This document shows positions 17,179-26,380 of a stretch of DNA of 42,779 bases, piece by piece. This DNA comes from Bacteroidales bacterium (GTDB lineage: Bacteria > Bacteroidota > Bacteroidia > Bacteroidales > Marinilabiliaceae), in contig JAKSBD010000153.1 of NCBI GenBank assembly GCA_022361295.1, forward strand, positions 1 through 42,779, given 5' to 3'. Made by a program: the position numbers and the translations under genes. The notes below the pieces were generated by a model. The model saw nothing but the letters and a program-made list of their open reading frames with translations, was not told the DNA's origin and did not search any database. The first letter of the stretch is position 1. Each line of letters opens with the position of its first letter.

Positions 17179-18135
17179 ATGAATATAGAAAAAAATACTC
17201 CGGTAAAATTATACATGGCTCCTTTGCAAAGCTACACTACCTCGTTTTATCGAAAAGCTCATGCAATGACATATGGCCATATGGACAAGTATTTCTCACC
17301 ATTCTTTGATGATGCAGACACAGACCTTAAGAAATTGAAACATCATCCGGAGCTATGTTCTTCGTTAAATAACAAACTCAGAGTTATACCTCAGGTAGCA
17401 AGTAATAACAGCGAATTCCTGATTAGTTTTGCCGATGAAGCAGGCAAACTTGGATATAATGAAATTAACTTAAATATGGGGTGCCCCTTTCCAATGTTGG
17501 TCAAGCGTCAAAAAGGTGGTGGGCTATTAGCTCAGGTCGATTTGGCGAAACGACTTTTAGACTCCTTCTTCTCAAATACTAATGAAATTAATTTATCCTT
17601 GAAAATCAGGCTTGGAGTTACTAATACTAAGGAAGGACAGGCAATCGTCAAACTGGCAAACGAATTTCCCGTCAAAGAATTAATTGTTCATCCCCGTTTA
17701 GTAGCGCAAAAGTACAGTGGTGTTGTTAATTGGGATGAATTTGAAACAATAAGCGCTATAAGTATTCACAAGCTAATAGCAAATGGTGATATTAATAGTC
17801 AGCAAGATGCATTTAAGATTCTCAACCGCTTTCCTAATATTAAAGGGCTGATGCTTGGCCGTGGTTTACTAAGCGATCCCGGCCTGGCGACATCTATCCT
17901 TAAAGAAAGAAATAACCAGCAACTATTTACTCTTCATGAACACTACTACCATCTTATAACCAACTACTTCACAAACTGGAATCAGGCCTTTAATTATTTT
18001 TTAACTTTTTGGCATTATCCACTTTCCTCCAACCAAAATTTTAAAAGGCATCTGCGTAAGTTAAAAAAACACAATAAACCCAAGCTCTACCATGATTGGT
18101 TAAAGCAACTGAACGCTTTAGTTAATTCATTATAA
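17179..18135 (+). CDS. tRNA-dihydrouridine synthase family protein
   Basis: 318 residues. An FMN-binding TIM barrel begins LYMAPLQSYTTSFYRKAH; the Dus signature with the catalytic Cys is in INLNMGCPFPMLVKRQKGGG. The FMN-contacting stretches LSLKIRLGV, LIVHPRLVAQKYSGVVNW, HKLIANGDI and LMLGRGLLSDP follow in order. Dus enzymes reduce specific uridines in tRNA to dihydrouridine using FMN and NADPH. The usual HGR motif reads HPR, a small departure seen in divergent subgroups, so which tRNA position it modifies is unclear. It follows the amidohydrolase gene by 53 bases and may be cotranscribed with it. Confidence 0.9.
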   Translation: MNIEKNTPVKLYMAPLQSYTTSFYRKAHAMTYGHMDKYFSPFFDDADTDLKKLKHHPELCSSLNNKLRVIPQVASNNSEFLISFADEAGKLGYNEINLNMGCPFPMLVKRQKGGGLLAQVDLAKRLLDSFFSNTNEINLSLKIRLGVTNTKEGQAIVKLANEFPVKELIVHPRLVAQKYSGVVNWDEFETISAISIHKLIANGDINSQQDAFKILNRFPNIKGLMLGRGLLSDPGLATSILKERNNQQLFTLHEHYYHLITNYFTNWNQAFNYFLTFWHYPLSSNQNFKRHLRKLKKHNKPKLYHDWLKQLNALVNSL

Positions 18136-18158
18136 AAAGGACCCGTTTCATCCTTTTT
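18134..18158 (+). terminator. Short A/T hairpin after Dus gene
   Basis: Arms aaaaagga (18134-18141) and tccttttt (18151-18158) with a 9-base loop directly follow the Dus stop codon and end in a T-run. Modest stability, but well placed. Confidence 0.55.
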
Positions 18159-18196
18159 CGATGATAAACCTCAAAATATATTCCTAATTAAATTGG

Positions 18197-18204
18197 TACA
18201 TTTG
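18197..18204 (+). promoter_or_regulatory. Bacteroidota-type promoter (-7 motif TACATTTG)
   Basis: TACATTTG fits the Bacteroidota -7 consensus TAnnTTTG exactly, 20 bases before the SIS gene start. No clear TTTG at -33. It would drive the SIS, phosphomutase and isochorismatase-like genes. Confidence 0.55.
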
Positions 18205-18224
18205 TAGCCTAAAAAAATTCAACC

Positions 18225-18839
18225 ATGGTTTTAGAAGACGTAAAAAGCATATTAGAACACGAGGCACAGGCCATAAATAACATTCCTGTTACCGATGATT
18301 TTATTAAAGCTGTTGATTTAATACATCAATATGTTCACGAAAATGGTGGCAAGCTTATTACATCTGGAATGGGAAAAGCCGGACAAATTGCTATTAACAT
18401 GGCAACAACGTTTAGCTCTACAGGAACTCCTTCTTGTTTCCTACACCCAAGCGAGGCTCAGCATGGAGATTTAGGTGTTGTGCAGGAAAATGATGTTTTG
18501 CTAATGATCTCCAACTCAGGCAAAACAAGAGAAATCATTGAACTAATTGATTTGGCTCGTGGTCTTCGTCCAAATATTCCTATTGTTGTTATTACAAGCA
18601 ATACCGAATCTGTTTTAGCCGAAGAAGCTAATGTATGCATCAGCACAGGCAATCCTAAGGAAGTATGTACTCTTGGCTTAACACCTACTACATCAACAAC
18701 AACCATGACTGTGATAGGCGATGTCCTAGTGGTTCTATTAATGAAAAAGATAAACTTCACTAACTCTGATTATGCTAAGCGTCACCATGGAGGATACCTT
18801 GGACACAAATCTCGCGAAGCAGCAGGTCTAAATAAGTAA
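18225..18839 (+). CDS. SIS-domain phosphosugar isomerase, KdsD/KpsF-like without CBS domains
   Basis: 204 residues consisting only of a SIS domain. It closely follows the N-terminal half of arabinose-5-phosphate isomerases: SGMGKAGQIAINMATTFSST, FLHPSEAQHGDLGVV, LLMISNSGKTREI, CTLGLTPTTSTTTMTVIGD and HHGGYLGHKSREA near the C-terminus. Full KdsD (about 328 residues) adds a pair of CBS domains, absent here. KdsD converts ribulose-5-phosphate to arabinose-5-phosphate for Kdo synthesis; a SIS-only relative could do that or act on another ketose/aldose phosphate. The gene ends 2 bases before the phosphohexomutase gene, so they are cotranscribed and probably belong to one sugar-phosphate route. Confidence 0.88.
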   Translation: MVLEDVKSILEHEAQAINNIPVTDDFIKAVDLIHQYVHENGGKLITSGMGKAGQIAINMATTFSSTGTPSCFLHPSEAQHGDLGVVQENDVLLMISNSGKTREIIELIDLARGLRPNIPIVVITSNTESVLAEEANVCISTGNPKEVCTLGLTPTTSTTTMTVIGDVLVVLLMKKINFTNSDYAKRHHGGYLGHKSREAAGLNK

Positions 18840-18841
18840 GT

Positions 18842-20365
18842 ATGGGATTTAACTGGAAGAAATTACAAAATGGTTCTGACATACGTGGCGTTGCCTTGAC
18901 TGGTGTTGCTGGTCAGGAAGTTAATCTTGACGCTAATGTTGTTACTAAGCTTGGCACTGCCTTTTTTCAATGGTTGTCAGAACGAAATACAGATAGCGAT
19001 TCAATAAAAATAGCTGTTGGTATGGATTCGCGCTTGTCAGGCCCTGATTTAAAAGCTGCATTTATTGATTCATTGGTCAATGCGGGTGCTGAGGTGATGG
19101 ATTGTGGAATGGCTTCAACACCAGCTATGTTTATGACCACTGTAACAGAACCTTTCAATGCAGATGGAGGGGTAATGCTTACAGCTAGTCACCTGCCTTT
19201 TAACCGTAATGGTTTAAAGTTTTTTACACCTCAGGGTGGATTAGAGAAGCAAGATATTACAGCTATTCTTGATATTGCAGAATCATTACCTGAAAAAACA
19301 GAAAAGAAAGAAGGTTCGGTTAATAAGGTTGAGTTTATCGATATATACTCTAACATTTTAGTTGAGAAAATAAGAAAAGAAGTCAACTCAAAAAATAATT
19401 ACGAACAACCATTAACAGGCTTTAAAATGACGGTTGACGCCGGAAATGGCGCAGGCGGTTTTTATGCCAGTAAGGTACTTGAAGTATTAGGTGCTGATGT
19501 AAGCAGCAGCCAGTTTCTGGATCCGGATGGAAAATTCCCAAATCATGTTCCAAACCCGGAAGATACGATGGCTATGAAATCTATTTGTGATGCTGTAAAA
19601 AATAACAAAACTGATTTGGGTATTATCTTCGATACTGATGTTGACCGCGCTGCTATTGTAGATGAAAATGGCCAGCCTATTAACAGAAATGAGTTGGTAG
19701 CCCTTTCTGCCGCTATCGTTAACGAGGAGCACCCTGGCTCAACTGTGGTTACCGATTCAATCACTTCCGATGGTTTAGCATGGTTCATCAGTGATGTTCT
19801 TAAAGGTAAGCACCACCGATTTAAACGTGGTTATAAGAATGTTATAAATGAAGCAATTCGTTTAAATGAAACAGGAGAAGAATCATGGCTGGCAATTGAA
19901 ACATCGGGCCATGCAGCTTTAAAAGAGAACTATTTCTTAGATGACGGAGCCTATCTTGTCACCAAATGTGTCATCAAAATGGCGCAATTAAAACAAGAAG
20001 GTAAATCTTTAACTTCACTTATTGAAAAAATGCCTGCTCCGGCTGAAAGTAAAGAGTTCCGAATTAATATCAACACAGACGATTTCAAAGCTTATGGTGA
20101 AAAAGTAATAAGCGAGTTGGGTCATTTGGCAGCTGCTAAGAATGGCTGGGAGTTAGTACCCAATAATTACGAAGGTGTAAGGGTAAGCATTAACAATAAT
20201 GGCACCAAGGGTTGGTTCCTGCTGCGTTTATCCTTACACGACCCTGTTATTCCGCTCAATATTGAATCGGATAACGAAGGAGGCGTTGAAACAATAGCTA
20301 AAGAACTGGTTTCATTTTTTGAAAACTTTGAACAATTAGACTTAAAATCATTAATAAACAGATAA
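18842..20365 (+). CDS. Phosphohexomutase (phosphomannomutase/phosphoglucomutase family)
   Basis: 507 residues with the alpha-D-phosphohexomutase domains in order: N-terminal sugar-phosphate domain with the phosphoserine loop MLTASHLPFNRNGLKFF (active Ser in TASH), metal loop DTDVDRAAIVDENG, sugar specificity loop AIETSGHAALKENYFLDDG, and a C-terminal phosphate-binding region NEGGVE. It interconverts hexose 1- and 6-phosphates. The specificity loop reads ETSGH where many phosphoglucomutases and phosphomannomutases read GEMSGH or GEQSGH, so the preferred sugar is uncertain. It is preceded by the SIS isomerase gene (2-base gap) and followed after 1 base by the isochorismatase-like gene. Confidence 0.93.
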   Translation: MGFNWKKLQNGSDIRGVALTGVAGQEVNLDANVVTKLGTAFFQWLSERNTDSDSIKIAVGMDSRLSGPDLKAAFIDSLVNAGAEVMDCGMASTPAMFMTTVTEPFNADGGVMLTASHLPFNRNGLKFFTPQGGLEKQDITAILDIAESLPEKTEKKEGSVNKVEFIDIYSNILVEKIRKEVNSKNNYEQPLTGFKMTVDAGNGAGGFYASKVLEVLGADVSSSQFLDPDGKFPNHVPNPEDTMAMKSICDAVKNNKTDLGIIFDTDVDRAAIVDENGQPINRNELVALSAAIVNEEHPGSTVVTDSITSDGLAWFISDVLKGKHHRFKRGYKNVINEAIRLNETGEESWLAIETSGHAALKENYFLDDGAYLVTKCVIKMAQLKQEGKSLTSLIEKMPAPAESKEFRININTDDFKAYGEKVISELGHLAAAKNGWELVPNNYEGVRVSINNNGTKGWFLLRLSLHDPVIPLNIESDNEGGVETIAKELVSFFENFEQLDLKSLINR

Positions 20366-20366
20366 G

Positions 20367-20909
20367 ATGAGATTATTAAAGGAGAATGTAATTGGTGTTG
20401 TTGTTGACATTCAGGAAAGATTATTTCCACACATCAATGAAAACGAAAAACTTGAAAATAATACCAAAATATTAATTCAGGGATTAAAAGCTCTTGATGT
20501 TCCTTTTTTAGTAACTGAGCAATACAAAAAAGGTCTTGGTGATACTGTTGCCGGTATCGAAGATTTAGTTAAAGAGGATCCGCATTTCGAAAAAATGGCT
20601 TTTAGCTGCTGCGATGATCCGGCATTTATGGAAGCTTTGGAAACCAGCACTAAACGGGTTGTTATTTTAGCAGGTATGGAAACACATATTTGCATGCTTC
20701 AAACTGCTGTTGATTTAATGGACAGAGGTTTTACACCTGTTATCGTCGAAAACTGTGTAAGCTCTCGTACGGAAGAAAACAAGCGTATTGCCATGGAACG
20801 CTTCCGTAAAGAAGGTGTAATAATCACCAGCTATGAATCAATTCTTTTCGAACTATGCCGTATTGCTGGCTCAGATGCATTTAAAACCATCAGTAAGTTG
20901 GTTAAGTAA
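20367..20909 (+). CDS. Isochorismatase-like cysteine hydrolase
   Basis: 180 residues. The family triad is visible: Asp in GVVVDIQERLFPHI, Lys in the middle segment PHFEKMAFS, and the nucleophile Cys in VILAGMETHICMLQTAVDLM. The closest characterised relatives are YcaC-like and small nicotinamidase-type amidohydrolases of unknown substrate. It begins one base after the phosphomutase stop codon and is the last gene before a strong terminator. There is no evident biochemical link to sugar phosphates, so its substrate is open. Cytoplasmic by lack of signal. Confidence 0.88.
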   Translation: MRLLKENVIGVVVDIQERLFPHINENEKLENNTKILIQGLKALDVPFLVTEQYKKGLGDTVAGIEDLVKEDPHFEKMAFSCCDDPAFMEALETSTKRVVILAGMETHICMLQTAVDLMDRGFTPVIVENCVSSRTEENKRIAMERFRKEGVIITSYESILFELCRIAGSDAFKTISKLVK

Positions 20910-20930
20910 CTGAAAATACATATTTTGCAA

Positions 20931-20959
20931 GCCACCTTTACCTTAAAGGTGGCTTTTTT
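20931..20959 (+). terminator. Strong terminator after the SIS-mutase-hydrolase operon
   Basis: Arms gccaccttta (20931-20940) and taaaggtggc (20944-20953) followed by six T. It separates the operon from the PfkB-type kinase gene, which starts only about 27 bases later. Confidence 0.9.
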
Positions 20960-20985
20960 ATTGGGATATAGGAAGAGAAGTGAGT

Positions 20986-21942
20986 ATGAGAAGAATTTTT
21001 GGGATTGGAGAAACCGTTCTGGACATCATTTTTAAAAATCATCAACCAATTGCAGCTAAAGCCGGAGGAAGTGCACTAAACACCCTGGTTTCTTTAGCTC
21101 GGGTAGATGTACCGGTTAATTTTATCACTGAAATAGGCAGAGATAAAGTGGGTGAAAACATTATGAAGTTTTTGGCCGATAACAAATTGACAACCGATTA
21201 TATTTGTCGGTTTACTGAAGGCAAATCAGCTCTGGCCCTGGCTTATCTTAATGAAAATAACGATGCTGAATATGAGTTTTTTAAAGAATACCCTAAACAA
21301 AGACTTGTTGGTGAAATTCCGCTCTTTAATGAAAACGACATTGTCATATTCGGCTCTTACTTTGGTTTGAATCCTGCTATTCGCCCACGCCTGCTTGAGT
21401 ATTTAAAAGTTGCAAAAGACAATGGTGCTTTAATCATATACGACCCCAACTTCAGGAAACATCATTTGAAAAACAGGGAAAAACTAATTCCGGTGATTGA
21501 AGAAAATTTTCAAATTGCTGATATAGTGCGAGGCAGTGATGAAGATTTTGAGAATATATTCAATTTAAGCAATCCAACGGAAGTGTATGCTAAAGTTGCT
21601 GCACATTGTAACAACCTGGTAATTACTGCGGGGGCCAAAGGTGTATATGTTTTTGGCAATGCGTATCATCACCACTTTAAAGTGCCCCTTATCAATCCGG
21701 TCAGCACCATTGGGGCTGGCGACAATTTTAATGCCGGCATTATTAAAGCGCTGCTTGACTTTAATATTCTCAAAGAAAATAACCAACTTAACTTAACATC
21801 AAAAGACTGGCTGCATGTAGCTGCTTATGCTATTGAGTTTTCATCAGAAGTATGTATGAGCATTGATAATTATGTTGACGTTCACTTTAAAAGCAGTTTT
21901 GCCTCTAAAGTTGAACGCCGAATTGCTTCTTCCAGTAATTAG
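20986..21942 (+). CDS. PfkB/ribokinase-family sugar kinase
   Basis: The ORF track begins at a GTG at 20980; the ATG two codons later (20986) is the better start, with ggaagagaag upstream as a ribosome binding site. The product is 318 residues. Family signatures are the N-terminal AAKAGGSALNTLVSLARVDV (substrate-binding Gly-rich segment), LIIYDPNFR, and the C-terminal anion hole with catalytic Asp in VSTIGAGDNFNAGI. Close in character to fructokinases and other ATP-dependent sugar kinases; the sugar cannot be set from sequence alone. It follows a terminator, so if expressed with the preceding cluster it is by read-through. It converges on the sugar-binding lipoprotein gene with a 3-base gap. 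Confidence 0.9.
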   Translation: MRRIFGIGETVLDIIFKNHQPIAAKAGGSALNTLVSLARVDVPVNFITEIGRDKVGENIMKFLADNKLTTDYICRFTEGKSALALAYLNENNDAEYEFFKEYPKQRLVGEIPLFNENDIVIFGSYFGLNPAIRPRLLEYLKVAKDNGALIIYDPNFRKHHLKNREKLIPVIEENFQIADIVRGSDEDFENIFNLSNPTEVYAKVAAHCNNLVITAGAKGVYVFGNAYHHHFKVPLINPVSTIGAGDNFNAGIIKALLDFNILKENNQLNLTSKDWLHVAAYAIEFSSEVCMSIDNYVDVHFKSSFASKVERRIASSSN

Positions 21943-21945
21943 ATT

Positions 21946-22953
21946 CTACTCATAAATCTGCTCGTAGGTATAAAACTTTGTTTCCTTGATTAAAACCTGA
22001 TCAATATTATCTCTGGTAACGGCTATTGATGGCACCCTCAGAGTAGGCACCTCTATCTGGCCATTATTGGTAGTTCCGCTAATAAAATCATTGATCTTTT
22101 TATCATTGGCAACCAGTAAAAGCATAACTTCTGCCGCTTGACTGGCCGATTCTTTTAACGGGTGGAAAGCTGTCATTTGTTGCTTACCTGCTACAATATT
22201 CTTAACCCCGTTAATAGTAGCATCTTGCCCTGATATATAAACCGGCTTATCCACCTGGTGTTTTTCAAGCACCTCAATACAGCCGTTTGCAATGCCATCA
22301 AAACCAGCAAATATTATATCAGGCACCTCTCCTGATAATGATATGTATTGCTCCAGCTCATAGGCTGCATTAACGCCGCTCCATTCCTCAATATAGGTAT
22401 CATACTTTAACTCTATATTACCTGATTCAATATGAGGCTTTAAGTTCTCATGAATGGCGGTCGCGAGTCCAATAGCATTCCTGTCGTATTTATCACCACC
22501 AAGTATAACAGCATGACCCGATGGCTTAACTTTTATTATTTCTTCTACCATCATTTTACCCAATTGAAAATTATCGCCCGAAACAAAAAAGTCCAGTTCA
22601 CAGTTTTTTATCAGTCGATTATAAGCCATTACTTTAACGCCACGCTCCTGCCCTTCTCTTACAATGGCGGCTGCAGTATTGGCATTAACGGCAATAATTG
22701 CCAAACCGTCAATTCCTTTATCAAACATCTCCAGGGCTTTTTGGTATTGAATAGCCTCATCACCATTACAATGTTCTACAAACACTGTAGCCCCTTCCTT
22801 TTTAGCAAACTCCTTAAAAAATTCAGCTTCCTTATTATATCGTGCAGTTTCCGATGTCGAATAAAGAAAGCCTAATTTTACAGACTTATCAGACTGGCAG
22901 GCATTAATTAAAACAACAAGAGAAATAATTGTAAAATATTTAATGTTGCGCAT
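21946..22953 (-). CDS. Periplasmic sugar-binding lipoprotein (XylF-like), no ABC partners nearby
   Basis: 335 residues with a lipoprotein signal (YFTIISLVVLINAC, Cys19). The fold is the Peripla_BP_4 type: KLGFLYSTSETARYNKE, IDGLAIIAVNANTAAAIV, VKVMAYNRLIKNCELDFFVS and DKPVYISGQDATINGVKNIVAG, most like D-xylose-binding XylF. No permease or ATPase gene lies beside it. Instead it is divergent from a methyl-accepting chemotaxis protein gene with only 126 bases between starts, and tail-to-tail with a sugar kinase gene. A sensory role, presenting a sugar to the chemoreceptor as xylose-, ribose- or galactose-binding proteins do in enterics, is plausible but inferred. Confidence 0.9.
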   Translation of the reverse strand: MRNIKYFTIISLVVLINACQSDKSVKLGFLYSTSETARYNKEAEFFKEFAKKEGATVFVEHCNGDEAIQYQKALEMFDKGIDGLAIIAVNANTAAAIVREGQERGVKVMAYNRLIKNCELDFFVSGDNFQLGKMMVEEIIKVKPSGHAVILGGDKYDRNAIGLATAIHENLKPHIESGNIELKYDTYIEEWSGVNAAYELEQYISLSGEVPDIIFAGFDGIANGCIEVLEKHQVDKPVYISGQDATINGVKNIVAGKQQMTAFHPLKESASQAAEVMLLLVANDKKINDFISGTTNNGQIEVPTLRVPSIAVTRDNIDQVLIKETKFYTYEQIYE

Positions 22954-23079
22954 ATTTAAATTGATTTTAAATGACAGGTTTCAGCGCTAAAATTAATATT
23001 TTATGTCAATAATATTTTTAAAACATGATTTTTTTCACATATTTCGTAACGTATTTGCAACTAAAAACAACCAACGAGT

Positions 23080-24846
23080 ATGAAGTGGAAAGATCTTAAG
23101 ATTCGCTCCAAAATAGGGAGCGGCTTTGCTCTTATTATGTCGGTAATTATAATAATTGGCATTGTATTGTTCGTTAACCTACTGAGTATCAATAAGGGGA
23201 TAAAAGAACTAACCAGCACCTATATACCCATTGTAAGAGAAGCAGGTAAACTAGACCGTTATTGGCATGAAACACGTGAATTTGCCCGTTCTTACGATTT
23301 CACAGGAAAGATTTACTACAAAAACAGAGCAGAAAAGAGTTTTGATAAAATGGCCACTGCTCTTGGTGAAATCAAGCAGATTCTCAATAACGATTTAGTG
23401 ATGATGACGGAAGCTGGTGTTGATATGACGTTACTGATTAATCAGGTTGACCAGTATCAAAAAACCACATCGAAATATTACTCTTTGTTTGTTGAATCGA
23501 GCAACAATAAAAACGATTACCTGAATGCCCTTGAACAACTTAGTGTTTTAAATACCTACAATTCTAATCAGGCCGGCGAAGCTTTTTCAGAGCTAATCAC
23601 TAGTTTATATGCTAATGATGCAAAACTTGACTATAGCAATATAGATCAGACCATTGCAATTTATCAAGAGGTCAGGAACAGTTTAAGTAACAGAAACTTC
23701 AACTCAAACGAAAGTCAATTAGTTGACCAGGCACTTAACTCAATAGGCAATTACTTAGGCTCCTTACGGCAGCTTAAAACTGAAGAGCTTAAACAGTTTG
23801 AACTGGCCAAGAGTATTATGTGGGAAGTTGGAGCAACGGCGGACGTTGGACTGGACATGATGATGAAGATGGGAGACAAAAGTGAGCAGATAATTACCAT
23901 GCAGCGCCATATATTAACCTATTCATTGATCGCTATATTTATTTTGTGGTTTAGCCTTGTATTTTTCCTTTCAAAAGCGATTGCCAAACCTGTTGAGCAA
24001 AGTATTGAGCAAGCTCAGCGATTGGCAAAGGGTGATTTATCTGTGCAGTTTATCGCTGATCGAAACGATGAAGTCGGCAAGCTATCGAACGCACTCAACA
24101 CCATGGTTGCCAACCTCAAAAGCATGGTTGAACAAATTACTACCAGTGCCAGTGAAATAGTTAGTGCCAGCACTCAGCTGTCAAATGGGGCCAATGAATT
24201 GTCTGATGGGGCAACACAGCAAGCCTCATCAGCAGAAGAGGTTTCTTCATCTATGGAAGAGATGTTTGCCAACATTCAGCAAAATACAGATAACTCAAGA
24301 ACAACAGAGCAAATTGCCAACCAGGCTTCCAAAGGTATTTTCGATAGCAATAAGGCATCAAAAATAGCAAGTGATAATATTGAAGAGATTGCAGAGAAAA
24401 TTAACATCATCAGTGACATTGCCATGCAAACCAATATTCTTTCTCTTAACGCGGCTGTTGAAGCTGCCCGTGCAGGTCAGGAAGGAAGAGGGTTTGCCGT
24501 AGTTGCTGCCGAAGTTAGAAAATTAGCTGAACGAAGTCAGCAGGCAGCCAATGAGATCACATCTGCCTCACTGGAAACAAAAGATTCATCGCGCATTGCA
24601 CGTGACAAACTGGATACCATTACTCCTGAAATTGAAAAAACAGCGCAGCTCGTTAAAGAAATTTCAACGGCCTCAATGGAACAGTTAAGTGGTGTTGAAC
24701 AAATTAACAGTGCACTACAGCAACTCAACCAGATCACCCAGCGTAATGCAGCCAGCGCCGATGCCATTAACAATGCGGCACATTCCCTTGAACAATTGTC
24801 GCTTCAACTTGAAGAAGCGGTTAAGTTATTTGACAATAAGGAATAG
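23080..24846 (+). CDS. Methyl-accepting chemotaxis protein
   Basis: 588 residues. TM1 spans about 14-36 ([20 protein letters not shown]). A periplasmic helical domain of about 235 residues follows, larger than a simple four-helix bundle and possibly a helical bimodular type. TM2 is about 275-297, followed by a HAMP domain ([20 protein letters not shown]) and the cytoplasmic signalling domain with the hairpin tip [20 protein letters not shown] and [15 protein letters not shown] around 445-487. No C-terminal CheR-docking pentapeptide is present (it ends VKLFDNKE). No che genes are in the window. The divergent sugar-binding lipoprotein gene suggests a possible ligand carrier. Its presence implies the organism is motile or uses a chemosensory pathway for another output. 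Confidence 0.95.
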   Translation: MKWKDLKIRSKIGSGFALIMSVIIIIGIVLFVNLLSINKGIKELTSTYIPIVREAGKLDRYWHETREFARSYDFTGKIYYKNRAEKSFDKMATALGEIKQILNNDLVMMTEAGVDMTLLINQVDQYQKTTSKYYSLFVESSNNKNDYLNALEQLSVLNTYNSNQAGEAFSELITSLYANDAKLDYSNIDQTIAIYQEVRNSLSNRNFNSNESQLVDQALNSIGNYLGSLRQLKTEELKQFELAKSIMWEVGATADVGLDMMMKMGDKSEQIITMQRHILTYSLIAIFILWFSLVFFLSKAIAKPVEQSIEQAQRLAKGDLSVQFIADRNDEVGKLSNALNTMVANLKSMVEQITTSASEIVSASTQLSNGANELSDGATQQASSAEEVSSSMEEMFANIQQNTDNSRTTEQIANQASKGIFDSNKASKIASDNIEEIAEKINIISDIAMQTNILSLNAAVEAARAGQEGRGFAVVAAEVRKLAERSQQAANEITSASLETKDSSRIARDKLDTITPEIEKTAQLVKEISTASMEQLSGVEQINSALQQLNQITQRNAASADAINNAAHSLEQLSLQLEEAVKLFDNKE

Positions 24847-24873
24847 ACATAAATTTAAATAGAATCTAGAAAT

Positions 24874-24913
24874 AACCGATGCCTGATCTTAATGATCTCG
24901 CATCGGTTTTTTT
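24874..24913 (+). terminator. Terminator after chemoreceptor gene
   Basis: Arms aaccgatgc (24874-24882) and gcatcggtt (24900-24908) are followed by T-rich sequence (ttttttta). It lies about 28 bases past the chemoreceptor stop. Confidence 0.88.
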
Positions 24914-25053
24914 ATAACAAATATATTAACCTGAATACAACATAAAATTTCGACCTCAGGTCATTAAAATTTTACAGACTAAACATTGACATAAAACAAT
25001 TCTTTCGGATCAATGTTGCTATTGGTAAGTACCATTAGAGAAGAGTTATAATT

Positions 25054-26340
25054 ATGAAGATATTAAGTTACAACGTAAAGAATTTCAGACAAATTGAATA
25101 CATGAAAATGCTTCCGGAAAGCGTGAAGCGGGAAATTGAAATTGTATCAAAAGTTTTGCCATTCAAAGCCAATAACTATGTTGTGGATTACCTGATAGAC
25201 TGGGCCAATTATGAGACTGACCCATGCTACATCCTGACATTCCCAAATAAACACATGTTAAGGCCCGATGATTATGACAAAATAAAATGGGCTGTTGAAA
25301 ATGGGAAAACAGAAAAAGAAGTCACAGCGATTTCCAATGGAATACGCTTAGGCCTTAATCCACACCCGGCTCAACAGCAATCAAATATACCATCATTGAA
25401 TGGTACGCCTTTGCCTGGTGTACAGCATAAGTATCGCGACATTGCTTTGTTTTTTCCAACACAAGGCCAAACCTGCCATGCTAATTGTACTTTTTGCTTT
25501 CGCTGGCCTCAATTTGTTAAAGACCTTGACCTGCAGTTTTCAATGAAGGAAATTGACCAGGTATGCCAGTATTTTAAACAACATGAGCATTTGCACGAGC
25601 TTTTATTTACCGGTGGAGATCCTATGATTATGAGCCCACGCACAATAAGTAAGTACATCGATACAATCTTTAATGCTGATATTAAAAACCTGCGCACCAT
25701 TCGCTTTGGAACAAAATCCTTAACCTGGTGGCCTTTTGTTTTCTTACCCCAATACAACGAAGAAGCTCAGGAAATGCTTGATTTGTTTAAGCGCATCGTT
25801 GACAATGGCATTCACCTGTCAATAATGGCACATTTTAACCACTATCAGGAAATGTCAAACAGTGCGGTTGCTGAGGCCATTGATAATATTCGCGCTACAG
25901 GTGCCGAAATAAGAACGCAATCACCACTTTTGAACAATATTAATGCATCGGCTGAAGTATGGTCAACTATGTGGGAACAACAAGTAAACATGGGAATGGT
26001 GCCATATTATATGTTTATCGAACGTGAAACAGGACCATATGAGTATTTCCAGGTTCCACTGGCCAAAGCATACAACATTTATACCGATGCTATTCGAACG
26101 ACTTCGAGCCTGGCCAAAACTGTTACCGGACCATCCATGTCGGCTGCTATGGGTAAAGCACAGGTTATGGGCATAATTGAAAATCCTTTAAACGGAGAAA
26201 AGTATTTCCAGATTCAATACATCCGCCATCGTGATTACAAAGAATCGTACAAACCATTTCTAATGCATTACGATGAGAATGCTACCTGGATCGATCAACT
26301 TAAACCGGTTGAACCGATAAACGTTAAGCAAACGGTTTAA
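25054..26340 (+). CDS. KamA-like radical SAM protein (lysine 2,3-aminomutase superfamily, divergent)
   Basis: 428 residues. The radical SAM cluster motif CxxxCxxC is C141-C145-C148 in QTCHANCTFCFRWPQ, followed by ELLFTGGDPMIMSPRTI, the GGDP motif that contacts SAM. The order and spacing match lysine 2,3-aminomutase (KamA, COG1509), including the later RTQSPLLNNINASAE, which aligns with the Q-S-x-LL segment of KamA. The PLP-lysine region is less clear: candidates are the Lys in SAAMGKAQVMGI or in NGEKYFQIQY. Clostridial KamA makes beta-lysine and EpmB acts on EF-P; this divergent form may have another substrate. Monocistronic, convergent with a diflavin reductase gene. Confidence 0.85.
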   Translation: MKILSYNVKNFRQIEYMKMLPESVKREIEIVSKVLPFKANNYVVDYLIDWANYETDPCYILTFPNKHMLRPDDYDKIKWAVENGKTEKEVTAISNGIRLGLNPHPAQQQSNIPSLNGTPLPGVQHKYRDIALFFPTQGQTCHANCTFCFRWPQFVKDLDLQFSMKEIDQVCQYFKQHEHLHELLFTGGDPMIMSPRTISKYIDTIFNADIKNLRTIRFGTKSLTWWPFVFLPQYNEEAQEMLDLFKRIVDNGIHLSIMAHFNHYQEMSNSAVAEAIDNIRATGAEIRTQSPLLNNINASAEVWSTMWEQQVNMGMVPYYMFIERETGPYEYFQVPLAKAYNIYTDAIRTTSSLAKTVTGPSMSAAMGKAQVMGIIENPLNGEKYFQIQYIRHRDYKESYKPFLMHYDENATWIDQLKPVEPINVKQTV

Positions 26341-26380
26341 ATCAGAGCCTGAGTTTGTCATTAAAATCAGAACTCAAGCC

